This document shows, piece by piece, positions 32,901 through 45,801 of a stretch of DNA of 64,000 nt. The translations under genes and the position numbers were made by a program. The notes beneath the pieces were generated by a model, which searched no databases, had not been told where the DNA came from, and worked only from the letters and a program-made list of their open reading frames with translations. The DNA comes from Sympetrum striolatum (lineage: Eukaryota > Arthropoda > Insecta > Odonata > Libellulidae). Position 1 is the first letter of the stretch. The number at the start of each line of letters is the position of its first letter. The DNA lies in assembly GCA_947579665.1 (NCBI GenBank), contig OX388351.1, positions 59,962,939-60,026,938 of the forward strand, in the 5' to 3' direction.

Positions 32901-34617
32901 TCGTAAGGTTCTTCGATGAAAAACATGATTTTACATGATCAGTTATTTTAGATTGCGAAAAGGATTTTAGATACACCGAAATATATTATTAAACCTGGAT
33001 CAAATCAGAGTAAACGGGGACTTCTGCGTGCCTAGACTCTTCCACGACATTTCGAATAATTCAATGATAGAAAATTACTACCCATGGCTTGAATATTCGA
33101 AAATTTTGTATCCGAACGACTTATCGCACATCCACATCACGAAAATAATTCAGCGAGATTGGCATTTTGAGAAATGCGGAAAAATCTTCATCGGCGTCAA
33201 GCTTATTATAGCTTTCCAGATAGGCGCTAACCAATGTCGGCATTGGGCGTAATCAATCGACAATTTCCGAGTTTTGTTCGTGCTGGTTACTCACCAAGAG
33301 ATTTTCCTTACGCCGCTACAGCGTTTTTGCTTCGCTGTAATTGCCGCCCATTCCAATTTATATCTCTTTCTGTGCCTCGGACTAAAGCTAATTTTCTGAA
33401 ACGCTCGCAGCGAGGCACTTTTAATTCGCCGGATTAAAATGGAAGTCTGCGATAAAGTGTAACGACCTATTTTCGTCGAAAACTCGAAAAAAGGTAGGGA
33501 AATTTACTCCCGTATTACCTTCACCGGAGGGTATTTTTTCCTCCTCGGTGTTTTTTTTTAGGAAGGCGAACGAAGCCGGGATATAAATTTAGAATCAATA
33601 TCCAGGTAATTTCGCATCCACGTGATATTTCCGCGATAGTAGACTCCGATAAACATCGATGGCCAATATTCGATATTTCGAGATTCGCTGGATTATGAGG
33701 AAGTATCATTATGCGGAGGAAGTATCGTGTGTGTTGCGGATGAATTTCGGGTCACGGGATGGAGATATCCGAGGAAAGGCTGCTATCCGATGAGGTATTG
33801 GGGCAGATTTTTACCTAAGGACCTCCCGGTGAAATTGTTTGGAATCTTATTTTGCGTCGTTAAGGTTAGAAGCAAATTTTGGGGTATCGATTCGGAAGGT
33901 AAATACGTATCGTGCGGTCAGTAACTTCCATGTGGAATTGTATTAAACTGGCCGATATGTTGGAAGTACAGCCATATGAATCTAAACATAGGTACTTACG
34001 AACCCATACAGTAATTGTTAAATATTTTTTCCTTGAAACCACACCATTTATTGTTCCGTAATGATTTTTTATCAACTATTTCCTCATTTTTCGTTTACTC
34101 TTCTCCGGATCTAGATTAATCGTATTATTTATCGTATGCTATCTTTCAAATCCCTTTCCTGACGTACCCTTAAGCACATTTTAAAAGTGGTCTCTCAAGA
34201 CTAAAATTCGCCTAGTAAAGTCGTCATTGTTATTATTACACTGTTGATATTGTATGACGCACTAGCATTTTTCCTTCCTTTAGTCTTCTCTCTTGTTGCA
34301 ATTATATTATTATTTCAGTCATATATGTTTGGATTAATGTAGGGGTCCCTCTTCACAGTTTCTGTGATAAAATTTGACTTTATTCGCCTTGTCTAACGAT
34401 TTCTCGCTTATTTCTGCTCGTTTTCTTTGGCCATATATTCTCTCTATCTTAGGGAATCTTTTGGACCTTACTCCAAAACATTCTCTATTAAATTTTATGG
34501 AATAGCTTGTATTTCTGTCGATATACGCAGTGCTTGGGTAGCTTGTTATTCAGTCCAAATATCAATGTACAAATTCATCATATAAAAAGAGTAAGGTAAG
34601 GTTTAAGTATTACGTAC
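32901..34617. other. No gene seen
   Basis: AT-rich with moderate GC at 33240-33720. Frames of 62 to 74 codons on both strands were not recognised. Confidence 0.5.
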
Positions 34618-34778
34618 CAATACGTATGTGTATTTGAAAAAGATTGCGTGAAAATTTTTATAGCCTCTAAAAAGTCCATTTAATGACCAAGGTATGGTAG
34701 TATGGATGTATATTTAAAAAAGATTTCGTGAACATTTTTATAGCCCTTAAAAACTTCATCTAATAACTAAGATATGGT
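34618..34778 (+). repeat. 80-bp tandem duplication
   Basis: Two adjacent diverged units with matching marks 80 bp apart: TATTTGAAAAAGATTGCGTG at 34631 versus TATTTAAAAAAGATTTCGTG at 34711, then TTTTTATAGCC and AAGGTATGGT/AAGATATGGT. No coding potential. Confidence 0.85.
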
Positions 34779-37700
34779 TTTATCCTTGATTTTCTATTAA
34801 AACAGCCTAGTAGTTTCATCTACCACTGTAAAAGGGTCTTCTTCATGTGAGTGTTTCAGTTTTATTTATCGCACTCATTTATGAAAGACCCCGGGTATTC
34901 CACGTACGCTGTAGGCGCGATCTTAGAATATTCGGCAGTCGGGGATTGTATCAAAAATTTCATCTCCGAACCCTCCCTCAACTGAAGACCCTTAGAAACC
35001 TTTCCGAAACCTCTCCCCAGCCGAGGGAATTGTTACGTATCATCCAGCATCCTCGGAAAAGTCCTTCCCGGAGCCCTTTTCCAGGAAGTGCTATGCTCGC
35101 ATCCGACCCTGCGGTCGCCGCTCCCAGAACTATTTGGAAACGCTGCATACGAGACTAATGAAATGCGTAATGTTGCGTGCGATTATGGTGCCGCGGTGCG
35201 GGAATCGAGGGAAATTCCCCCTTTCTCGTCCTTCTGCAACTTTTCTTTCCTTGTTATCTCTTCGCATTCCTTCCCGTTCCCGGTTTTATCTTTCGTTCAT
35301 TTCTCTTCACGCCCCTATCTCTGCTTTTTGTTTGAATGTGTTACATTTCAAACGACTGCGATTCCGCTCGAATTTTGGCTTTGAATTTATACCTTTCCTT
35401 AGATTACTTTCGTGTATTGTAGATTTTTTGTCGCTTTTAGTTTCTCTATGCCTTACCTGGCTTATAGTATTGGATTTCCATCATAATGACGTATGGAAAT
35501 TAATAGAAGAGTTTGATGTTACGGTGGAGAATTTAAGTCGAGAATTTGACGAAGTTTTATCTTCATGGTACTCATTTAATTTACACTGTTAATATGAGGT
35601 TTTAAAAAAGAGCCGTTTAAATTAACTGAGGTTTTAGGTGAACCTCTTAGGAGTATGTATTTTCATGTATGTGCATCGATCCTGTAAATTTTGCATCCAT
35701 GTTACGAAAGAATGCTACTAATCGCGATAAATCGGTCGGAGTAAATCAGAATATCAGAGCATCAATAATGCTTAATGAATAAAACAAATATGGTGAGGAT
35801 GAAGTTAATATAAACGTTAACCTATTTTTCTATTCTCTTTTTATGATAAATCGTGACTAGTTTTTAAAGATATTAATATACATAGTTATCATGTTATTTA
35901 ATTGTATGATCGTAGTATTTGCCTCTAACATTCTCCTCTATACATTCATATCCTTGTATACAATTTTCGTCTCAGACGCATCCATACGTCTGTCATAAGT
36001 TGCCTTTTCTTATTGACTTTATCTCGCTCGTTTTTGCCGTAGTTAATCGTAATATAACTAGTGTGGTCCTTAAGGATATAAGCAAGACTTTCCTTCTATT
36101 TAAAATGAATTCTACTTGTGCAAAATGTAGCTAAAATATATATCGAAACTTGCTCATTTAGTCTCTTTTATTACGTAGTTCTATCACCTACATATCAGGC
36201 GGAAGAACCTTGATTCTCATTTGATTTGATCTTTGGTCTTCACATCTATAAGCCTCTTCCCCATACGCCTTACTTCTTTTACCTATTTCGCCTTTCCTTG
36301 TCCATAGCGTTCCCCAGGATGCCCCTCGATCCACCCAGTTTTTACCTTCATGGTGGACGTGGGTTTGCTACGGTGTCTTTCCGCTTTAGGTTTTCCTTGC
36401 TGCAGTAGTATAGCGCCGCTTTTGATCCAACAAGCGCTCCCTCTGATGGCACGAGATCCTCTTTAACGTCGTACCGAAAGTTAGGAATACGCCAGTGGGG
36501 GATATTTTGATTTTTCCGACCTTCCGTGTATAGTGTTCCGGCTCAGTGGTTTTAATCAATTCCGGTTTTAATTAAGAAAGGTATTTCCGCGCCGGATTAA
36601 TTTTTTCCCCCGGTAGGATATTTAGCGTTTCATTGGTGTTTCGAGGCGGAATTTATTCTTTCTCGCCCATGGATTCCTGGTTGCGGGCGCTAAAAATAAG
36701 GAATCCAATTTTTCAGCGCGTCTTTAAAAAGGCGGGATATTCCGCAAAGCGGCGTGGCTTTCAAAGCTTCTGTGAGGGAACAATTGCAGGAGTGGGAGGG
36801 AGCGAATCTGAAATGGCTTGCGTTGTTAGATACCGTTTTTGGAGGATTGGTGCTTCCTATGTTTGTTATTCGTGGCGTTTAGCTGAGAATAATTTCAAAG
36901 TATTCATTTGTTTTTTTTTCAAAGTTTTACTGAATATATTAATGATAAATGGAAATGAAGTAGTCGATTTTACTTTTTCCATCTAGTCTCCCACTTTCAG
37001 AGATTGAAAATCTGGCTCTACTTCTCCAATCATTGACTTACGCTCACAAACTGCTCTTTCATGTATCCTCTCCATAGTGAATGTCAATTCAAATATCTTC
37101 AGCAAGAATTTTAGGTCTTCATACGAGTACTACTTAGTTCCACTCTTTCCTCGGCATAGTTCATCTTCGCTAACCTTTTTTCATGCCTTCATACCATACT
37201 CCCAACCAATGTAAAAATTTACTCTCATGCTGGATACAGTTACTCCATGAATGACGGAGTTTGTGTATAAATTATTAAAGGGTGAGTCATTTAATTAAGT
37301 GTTTGAGTAGCTACATTTTCGTAAATTACCGACACTATTAAAATTTGTATTTAATTAGTTTTGGAAAATTTTCGATTCTGTTTAGTATCAGTATTTAATA
37401 TACTTATGCTTCTGTTGATGCTACCTTCTATAGTTACGAAATGAGATTTGCGTTCGTAATATTATAGTTTTCGTGTGAATAAAACTTTATAGATATGTCT
37501 ACTAAGTTTTAGTGAAACTTCTCTTATATGTATAATTAATGAGTCTCATGAAACATTGTATTTTTAAATAGTACAGTTTTTCTCTATGTCTTAAAATAAA
37601 TATGCGTTAATTTTTCTAAGTTTAAATCGTTGTGTGCTGTCGTCCATATAAATATAATATTTAAAAAATTCAGTTTGATCATATTTATACTTGAAAGTAT

Positions 37701-39829
37701 TTCTAACGGCCGTAGCATGTATCGTGACGTCGTTTAAATGCTACAGATATAGATAAAAGTGTTAGGTGTTTTCTTAGATTTTCTGTGAGGAAATACTCCA
37801 ACTAGTACTCCTAGTAATTTATCTACGAAGAAAACTACTGCGGTTAAGATTTCTCGTCCTCATGTACAGGGCAACTGGGAGTCCCTCATATTCAAATGAG
37901 ATGCACGACCTTACCTGACCTTCGGCGCTGCGCTCCAACTTCTACCGCTTTTTTATCGAACGCTTAATCCTCTATTTCGTACCATTTTAATCCGTCCCCC
38001 TTTCTAAATCCTATCCCTTTCACAAACGGTAATTGGCTTAGTGTTCCCTCCTCCCAGCGGACGCTGCTTTCCTCCTCACTCCCACATAGCGACAATCCAT
38101 ACTCCCCCGTCGTATTTCCCGACCCCTCCGACTGTTTGTATTCACCGCTCTCTATCTTCCCCGTCATTTCAAACCCTAATGAGCAGAAATTGCGCGTTAT
38201 GCGCGGTCCCCGCTGTACAGAAGGGATTCTTCTACGACGGGTTTAGATTGCAGGTAAAGAGGGGAAAGCAACGCAGTGGCTGCGGTGTGAACGCGGGCAA
38301 GAACAGAAACTTTCTTTGTCCCAGAACGCAGCCTTGCGGTACTCCCTCTTTTCACCGAAGCCGACAAAATTTTTCGAAAGGGTTTCTCGAATGGTCTGCG
38401 CTTCCAGAGACGTTCGTTTCGGAATCGATTCCTCGAAGAAGATGATGAGCAAGAGGGTTTGTACAACGACTCATTTTGACTTACAACAAAAAGGGGCAAA
38501 ACTTCCGTTTTATAGCTCTCCGAGCTAATCTAATCGCCGAAACTGGTATACCAGGAAATGCATCGTTCTGAATCTTCTTTCGGGGAAAGATGGGGATTGG
38601 AAACTGAATTGCGGTAATCCTACTTTCGAAATCTGATTTCGGCTAACTCGCTTGCAAACCTTTTCGCGCCGAATAATCCTCCGCGCTATTTGTTTCAATA
38701 TCTAATGGGATCGATTTACGATTTTCGCACGGAATTAATTCCGCGAAGATTACTGAGATAGCCTTTCTTTCAGTGTTCTGTTTCCGTCGGATTTTCTGCT
38801 GTTCGTTTCTATTGTTCCTCATCTATACACAAGCTGGGATAGTTCGAGATAGCGGTAGGAAAACTGAATACGGCGTTAGAGTAATTTCATGTTTTCAATT
38901 AACTACCGGTAATGTTAACAGAGCTGATCCTCTAAACTACGGCGGAAACGTTGCTTAGCTGACATAGTTGAATACGTAAGTTGCGGGCTCTTGTTTACTA
39001 TCTTCGCAATCATTACGCTGATTTCCATTTAAAAAATGTATTAAAAGTATGTTATCGAATTTTTGTCCCACTGTGAAATGATTTTAGTGTAACCCTATCA
39101 GTAAATGTCAAATGAATGTGGTGTTTGGCTCCTTACCTTGAATTTAGAAGAAGGCATTACTCTAGTTTTAAAAATATGTATTTTTTAATATTTAAAATTA
39201 AAGATTACGCCACGGATATAAATATTTTTATTATCAAAAAGGTTAATTTTATTACATGACTTTTAATCATATTTTATATATTTTAGCTCTGCTTAAGCTA
39301 CAGATTTGTTGCTTTGTCTTTTCCTAAAATAATTAAGTCTCCAACGAAGTAATGATAGATAATGAAATGAAACAGCTGCTTCTGCGAAAGAATATCCTTT
39401 CCAAACTGAAGCATAATGCATTCTCGGAACGAATAAACGGCTGTAGGTTTAGGCTCGAGCATCACAAGTTCGGTGATTTATCGGGAGTTCTTGAACAATT
39501 TCTGGTTTCGTTGGCCTGTGTTTGGTCCCTTTTAACAAAAATTCAAGGCCATTAAATCAAATTTTAATGGAACGTGTGCGTGTAATTCCATTTCGCCGTT
39601 AGGAACCGTTTTGAAACATATTGCTTGGTTTGAAAGTTGTTGATGTAGCGTGGGTTATGGTTACGCGTTGGCAAACTTAGATTTATAATCAAATTCTCTC
39701 ATCGTTACAAATATAAAGGACTGTTAATCTTCGAAGTTGGAGACGTTTTTATGGCTGTCGCAGCGTAATGTATCATAATATTTCATTTTCGTTGCAATAT
39801 TCTGTAGAATATTCTTTACGATTTTCATA
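34779..39829. other. No gene seen
   Basis: About 5 kb with no recognised repeat or exon. Moderate-GC stretches at 34860-35330, 36270-36780 and 37900-38960 carry open frames of 60 to 152 codons in several registers and both strands (longest 35134-35592 plus), with no recognisable motif. An acceptor-like CTTTCTTTCAG ends near 38773. The rest is AT-rich. Confidence 0.45.
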
Positions 39830-39908
39830 TTTCTAAAATGTTCTCTCTTCTCTTTACAGGTAAGCTACAGTTCCTCACGTCTCGAATCCATTCATTGACA
39901 ATGTAACG
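39830..39908 (+). promoter_or_regulatory. Strong candidate recursive splice site with 49-nt RS-exon
   Basis: TTCTAAAAT (possible branch point, about 28 nt upstream) is followed by an almost pure pyrimidine tract, TTCTCTCTTCTCTTTACAG, ending at 39859. This abuts a consensus-like donor GTAAGC at 39860, and a second donor GTAAGA begins at 39909. The 49-nt candidate RS-exon (39860-39908) has stop codons in all three frames, so it cannot be an internal coding exon. Inclusion would introduce a stop, as reported for RS-exons that are normally skipped by re-splicing. Together with the 8700 site it suggests plus-strand transcription of a very long intron. Confidence 0.65.
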
Positions 39909-41035
39909 GTAAGAATTATTATTTACGAAAGCGTCTCGATTTGATATTGATTCTTCCAGTTTCGAAAGTCATGCCAGTAGAAGGATGTCTATCATCTTAC
40001 AATTATATAAAATGGCTAGACCTATTAGTATTTACCTCAAACTTTAATTATGTCCCTCATTGCACCAAATACTTTTCTGGACTCAAATATTCGGTTATCA
40101 TGAAGAGTACTTAGTGATTTTCAATGACAGTTAAAGATGATTGATCTTACTAATTAACTTTTTTTATCGATTATAATGATATCATCGCTAGTATCTCTCA
40201 CTTCGTCGTGTGATGAATTGACGCTTGTAAATCTTTACGTATCCCTAAATACAGACAAGCATTTATTCCATTTTTTCCGGCATTTTCCGTTCCGGACGGG
40301 TTAAAACTGCTTTTGCTTGCTATCCCTGGATATCTTATTTCGTAGGCATAGGTCACGAAAAGCGTGGTAGCCTAAGCTGAAGTTGACAAAAGCTTGTAAT
40401 AATTTCGATTTCTTTATTTGTATGGTTTTCTAAATACGGATTAAATTCAGGCTATAAAATTTAATGAATTTTATTTTTTGAAATATTTATTCTCTAAATC
40501 GATTTTTAAAGCTCAAAATAAATTTTAATTATGAAGAATTCGACGCTAGTGAGTGTAAATAGGTTACACTCCTTAGATTGTAAATGTCCTCTCTGGGAAT
40601 TGATTATGTTGTTTCTTTCGGAAAGGAAGTCCTGTTTCGTTCTTTTGCCACTATTATTCCGTCCCTTTCCTTTTTAACGTTTTTCCTCTGATCTAATTCT
40701 GGCCTTTTCCTGGGGAAGCCTTTTCCGTGCATCGGTGACATCCGCATGGAACTCTTACGGCTTCTTTAGTTCTCGACTACCTTCGCTTTGAAAACTCTGT
40801 CCGGGATCCCCAAGACTGTACTTTGAAGCAATAACACTTAAGAAAATACTTGTATTCATATAAATGCTCCTTAGTTTCAAATTAGCATTTCTTTTCAATA
40901 AACGCATCAAAGTCTCGAATCTGTTTTAAAGTTAAAATTGTTCGGTTATTTTTCAAAGATTAAACTTACTTATGTAAGTATTTAAACGGAGTCAACGGTA
41001 GGGATATTTCAGAAAATAGAATGATAAAGTTTGGT
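39909..41035. other. No gene seen
   Basis: AT-rich, with a GC-richer stretch at 40250-40340 and 40660-40820. No open frame or repeat of note. Confidence 0.5.
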
Positions 41036-41580
41036 ACATGAAGTACGTGGCATACCTTAAACTTAGTTATTGTTTCTCAGATATCAATAGATAATGAAAG
41101 CTTAACTCGACCTAGTTTGGTTTAGCATAGATTTTTGCTGAATTATATTGAATAGATTATATTATATATAAAAAATTAATAGCTGGACATTTAAGGATAA
41201 ATTGTGGTTTCTCAGATATCAGTAGATCATAAAGTTTAATTGCTTGATTTTGGTTGAATATAGATTTTTATGTCGTGTAATGGAAAGTATGGGGTGCCCT
41301 GCAGATATTGACTCGGGGACATATATGCTTAGCATTTTGAGCCTCACCGAATTCTAAGGCCCCCCGTAATTACAGATTTTAGGGAACCGTGAATAAAATG
41401 TCAGTTGTTCGTTGATGAAGTACACGGCTTGTATTAATGTATTAAGAAGCATAACTTGACTGAGTTTAGTGTAATATAGATTTTTTTTCCGTAATGTATA
41501 GGGAAATATGGGGTGCTCTGCATATTATGGGAACGTTTTATGCTCAGGATTTTGGGCACCCAAAATTTCAGAGGCATTCC
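41036..41580 (+). repeat. Three diverged tandem units, roughly 135-215 bp period
   Basis: Shared marks: ATGAAGTACGTGGC (41037) and ATGAAGTACACGGC (41415); GTTTCTCAGATATCAATAG (41072) and GTTTCTCAGATATCAGTAG (41207); a TAGATTTTT box ending near 41136, 41269 and 41485; and TATGGGGTGCCCTGCA (41288) and TATGGGGTGCTCTGCA (41508). Insertions or deletions make the spacing unequal. It looks like an old satellite-like array. Confidence 0.65.
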
Positions 41581-42401
41581 TTACCATTTAGCGTTTTATA
41601 AATAGTTTTAATGCATGTGAGAAAACGGGTCAAAGGAAGTCTGCTATTCATCGTGTAAGGAAATATTCCCCAAACTTTTCACATTCTCGAATATCTTATT
41701 AAGTATAAAACATGATGAAGGTTAAGTTTTTCTTTCCCTCGAAATATGCGATGCAGCGCTCGATTAATCGATCCGTCGATAATATCTCCCCATTTTATCG
41801 ACGAGCGGAAATATTTTTCATATCCGTGACGTCGTAGCCTCACTTTCTCCGTCCCTTTCGCATAATGTCATTTTGTCATTCATCTCCTCGAAGACCCTAT
41901 CCGTGAATCTATATGGCCCTCGGTAAGAGGATAGTGTGGAAGGTTTATTAGCTCCCCATCTCTCCCACTCCTTATCATCGTTCCCTTGGGGTATGAAACC
42001 CCTTCCAGGAATCCATTTGAGTGGATCGCCCTGATGAACGTCTTCTACGCTCTCGATGGGCGCTAAGTTAGATTTATGCCTTCCCGGAGTTACCACCTTT
42101 AATCAAGGTTTTGGTCTGCTATTCAAAGATGCGTGAGGAGTCTAGAAATGGAACTCGTTACGATGATGGAGGGAAAGGGGAACTTCGGGTGACAAATTTT
42201 GCGTTGGACGTACCAGAACATGAACTTTTTCATGCCATCAATATCTACTACAGTTAAACTTATTTTTAGGCCATTCTTTGTTGGTCAAAGTTGCTTCTTA
42301 GCATCGCAAATAAGGATGCAATGGTTTAAATTGTGCTTTGGTATTTCGTAATGAACCTTCAATATGTTTACTCGATATGGCAGCTTAAATTTTTTATTGT
42401 A
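41581..42401. other. No gene seen
   Basis: A minus-strand frame of 92 codons at 41818-42096 is rich in charged residues and glycine but was not recognised. Flanking splice signals are poor. Confidence 0.45.
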
Positions 42402-42478
42402 CAGTCCTGGCCAAAATTAACGCAACACCTCCCTTGCGATTCTAACGACCGGTGGTGCGTTAATTTTGGCCAGGAGTA
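42402..42478. mobile_element. 77-bp Tc1/mariner-like mini-MITE (copy 2)
   Basis: It has the same CAGTCCTGGCCAAAATTAAC-type TIR as the copy at 21802-21883, with the inverted partner ending CCAGGAGTA at 42478. TA flanks both ends (42400-42401 and 42479-42480). The short centre differs from copy 1 while the TIRs are nearly identical, as expected if only the ends are needed for mobilisation by a Tc1-like transposase. Confidence 0.92.
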
Positions 42479-42480
42479 TA

Positions 42481-44538
42481 CTTATATTAGAGGCATCGAC
42501 AAACACTTCTTTACAACAATTGTTGTCTTTCTTACCTCAACTTGCAGGATTAATTGCCGTGATTACGAGCCATCATGTATAAAATTATATATTCGAACAC
42601 GCTAGATGAAATACCACAGCTAAAGATTTCGAAAGAGATACCGCGTTAAAACCTACATTGCATTATCGCGATTAGATTCCGTTGAAGTCGTGTTGAGAGT
42701 AGATCTCAGTAATTAGTTGAAAGTATAATAATATATAAGTATCTAGATACAGAGCTCTTCAATGCGTTTCAATGTATATTTTACAGTTTTACATTTAATG
42801 AGATGCAAAAATTTCTTCAATTAGTCTTTAGTTCTATCATAGCGGTATATTTGTACGGAGTCAATTCTGTATTGTACTCAATACCATAGGTTCTAATGCT
42901 TTAATTCCTGAAGTGACGTAAAACATTTTCTATTAATTATTTGAGTAGAGATTAAAGAAGTTACTGGTGGAGTATGTGGGAAGTAAGCAAACTGATAGTG
43001 CTAATGAAAAATTATTTAATCAGGTGCAGAACAATGTATGTACGTATTACTTCTCAACGTCTCTCGTTTCAATTAGTCTGATAAAAAATCCTTTTAGAGT
43101 AGGGCCACCGCTCTTTCCCAATAGAAATTTATTTAAATAGCCTTGCAGGTAAAGCTTTAGGTGTTTTCGCTAGTGCTTCAAGGCAAATTACATAACTAAT
43201 TTTCGAAAATATTTGGATATTCAGCATGCTGGGGGAGGCAGCAGAGCTGGGGTGTCAAAAAATGAAGGCCTCGTCGTAATTTGCGCTGGGGTCGCATTTC
43301 CCCGTGGCTCTTCCCATCGCTTGATCCGCCTGTCATGATTAATGGCATTGTTAAATCTTCGGGGGGCAGCCTTTAAAATTCGGTTCATTATACGGCTCGA
43401 TCGCCGCGTTATTTTTTCTCGTGGATTTTAATTGGAGTCGTTTGATGGGAGTGAGCTCGTGCGGGATTTGCATTCGAAAGATTTGGCGGATAAATTATGA
43501 GAGGAATGATTAGTCCGTTATTAGACTTTTAAAGATTTTGGAGGACCTGTACTCTCCAGTTGCGCATGATTATGTTCATCGCCTTGGAAGCTATTTTGCG
43601 GAACTCGGGTTGAGTATGGAGTAAAGTTTTCCGTGTACAATGTTGAGCTATCACTACAGTAATAAGACGGTTTTTTTAGGTCGAGTAGTTTATAATTTCC
43701 TACATGTTTTAGTAAAAAAGTCTCTCATTAAATGCCTGGGGATGTATCCGTACCCGGTATCCACTCTTTCCATGATATGCTAATTGGTTAGTTTAATTTG
43801 CTTAATTATTGCTACAAGCAGCATTCAGCAACTATTTCCCTTGTTTCCATTCCCATTTATTCCCCATTCAAATACCATTAGGATTATATTAGAGTTAAAA
43901 ATGTGGGACCGATTGAGGTGGAGTTAACTACATCTTTCCCCTTAAATTGAATAGGCAGGCTAGGTTTATCCGAAAGAAAAACAAGCTTATACAATAGCAT
44001 TTACCTGTTCTAACATTTCCGGAAGCAGTATTTTACTCTCAGCTACGTCTTTATTCAGTGGTAACATTTACTGGTTTAGTATATCTCTTGATTAGGTTTT
44101 CACGCTCCTTAAGCCGATTTTGTTTATCTCGAAAAACGTCGTATCGAAGCTTAAACAATACTCTTTGAGCTTTATTATGGTGGCTGAAAAGGTATGAACC
44201 GTCTTTGAAAGCCTAATTTGTAATAGTGTATGCTTAAACTCAGTCGTCCTACGTACTATCTTTTGTTTCACTAGTGTTTTTACTTTTTCTTGTATAAAAA
44301 AATAACCGGCGAAGTATAGTATCCCTATCCCTTGGTATGCTTTTACTTCCCTCATACTTCTGAAAAAGTTGTAATGCTTGCCTGGTGATCACAGAATCAT
44401 ATAATACTTGCTCCCATACCTCAAAAGAGTCTAGCAACTTTAAATTCATTTTGTTTCGTTTCACAGTTGAATTATAATGAAATATAAACATTTTTAGTTT
44501 TAACTAAATGAATGAATCATTAAATCATGCTCAAACAA
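42481..44538. other. No gene seen
   Basis: AT-rich with moderate GC at 43210-43460. A minor AG|GTAAAG junction at 43148/43149 lacks a good pyrimidine tract. Minus-strand frames of 80 and 87 codons at 44092-44491 were not recognised. Confidence 0.5.
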
Positions 44539-44834
44539 TTGATTAATTATTTATATATACCTATCTTAATTTATTTCCCATCAGAATTCATGAATTGTAT
44601 AGTAGTTTACGCCGTGAATATATTCTTCATGCTTTATAAAGAATAGTTTAGTCGAAATTAGCCTCGTATTGTGTTTCACTAATGCGGCTGATAATTAATT
44701 ATTTATGTATTTTCTCCTGTTTCATTCCCCATCCAAATAAATGAGTTGTGCGGTTGTTTGTATCCCAAGTATTTCTTCATGCTTTAAAAGAAATAGTTTT
44801 GTCGAAATGATTCTCGTATTGTGTATCAAAAACG
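44539..44834 (+). repeat. 150-bp tandem duplication
   Basis: Two diverged units about 149 bp apart: GATTAATTATTTATATA (44541) against AATTAATTATTTATGTA, then CTTCATGCTTTATAAAGAAT (44625) against CTTCATGCTTTAAAAGAAAT (44774), ATAGTTT.GTCGAAAT, and CTCGTATTGTGT in both. Non-coding. Confidence 0.85.
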
Positions 44835-45801
44835 ATTTGGGTAAATATCCTGCGGGAATCGGCTTTAATCCGTCCTTGCCATATCCGGTTCCGCTTTAAA
44901 GATAGTAAACTCCTTTATTGTCCCGGAGAAAGTATAGAGACGGACCAATCTACAGATTCCCATCTTCATCAGAGGCCATTATACTCCCTCCCTCCTTTAT
45001 ATTCCATCTCTTTTCTCTCAGTGGGCTCTTTCTCCCCCCCTCAGCTTCCCACGGCCCAATGTACTACAAGCCGTCTTTCTGGTTGCCTGCCTCCCAGGCA
45101 GTCCGATCCTCCCTTCCAAACCTCAGCCTCCCACCCCGGCTGGAAACCACCTCTCCAGGCATCTTTTTCTGCCACTCCTTCATATCAACTCACTTCACTC
45201 GTTCCTCCATTCTCCAGCTGCTTTTTTCCCCTTTTCCCATCCTCATTTTTCCCTTTTCTCGCATAAGAAAATTTGGCAACCCACGCTCACCTCTCCCTTT
45301 CTCCACCGAGGTGCTGTTTATACTTTGCGCTTTTTTGCCCGTTTTTTCCCCGGCCTCTTGAATCCGCCATAGCTTTTTACATTCGGTGCAATGCGTTGTT
45401 TCCCCAGTTCTTTTTTATTTCCCCCCGCTTTCATCTCCCTCTCGCTCAATGAAGTTTTCATCATCGCCTCGTTCAGGGATTTTTCCGCTCTTTTTCCATC
45501 GCTGAACGGCGGGTAGGAGTGTTTCAGGTGGAGGCATTGTGCTTTTTTGTCGAAATTATTTGTTATAAAACGCGAGCCTTTTCTCAGCCGCCGTCTCTCT
45601 CGAACCGCTCGCTCTCGGAAGGAAGGAAAAACGAACACGAGTCGAGTAATTAAATAAAGGGCTCGTTGCCCCGATTAGGAATTGTAAGAGCGGCGCGAAT
45701 CGGGTTTGAAACCTCCCGGACTTTCGAACTCCGCCCCAGTTTTATCCTCTGAGCTGAGTTTACATTTCCATATCGCCGCTGGTGCGCGGGTTACCAAGGA
45801 T
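44835..45801. other. No gene seen; long pyrimidine-rich stretch
   Basis: From about 44980 to 45440 the plus strand is dominated by C and T. An acceptor-like TTTTCTCTCAG ends near 45019. Plus-strand frames of 81 and 147 codons stay open over the same bases in different registers, again pointing to composition. 45540-45780 is CpG-richer. Confidence 0.5.

Noticed and set aside
41818..42096. 92-codon minus-strand frame with a plausible-looking protein composition
   Set aside because: Not recognised as any family, and no good splice acceptor or donor at its edges.
43118..43156. TTGCAG joined to GTAAAG at 43149
   Set aside because: The upstream tract is A-rich and has no convincing branch point; likely chance.
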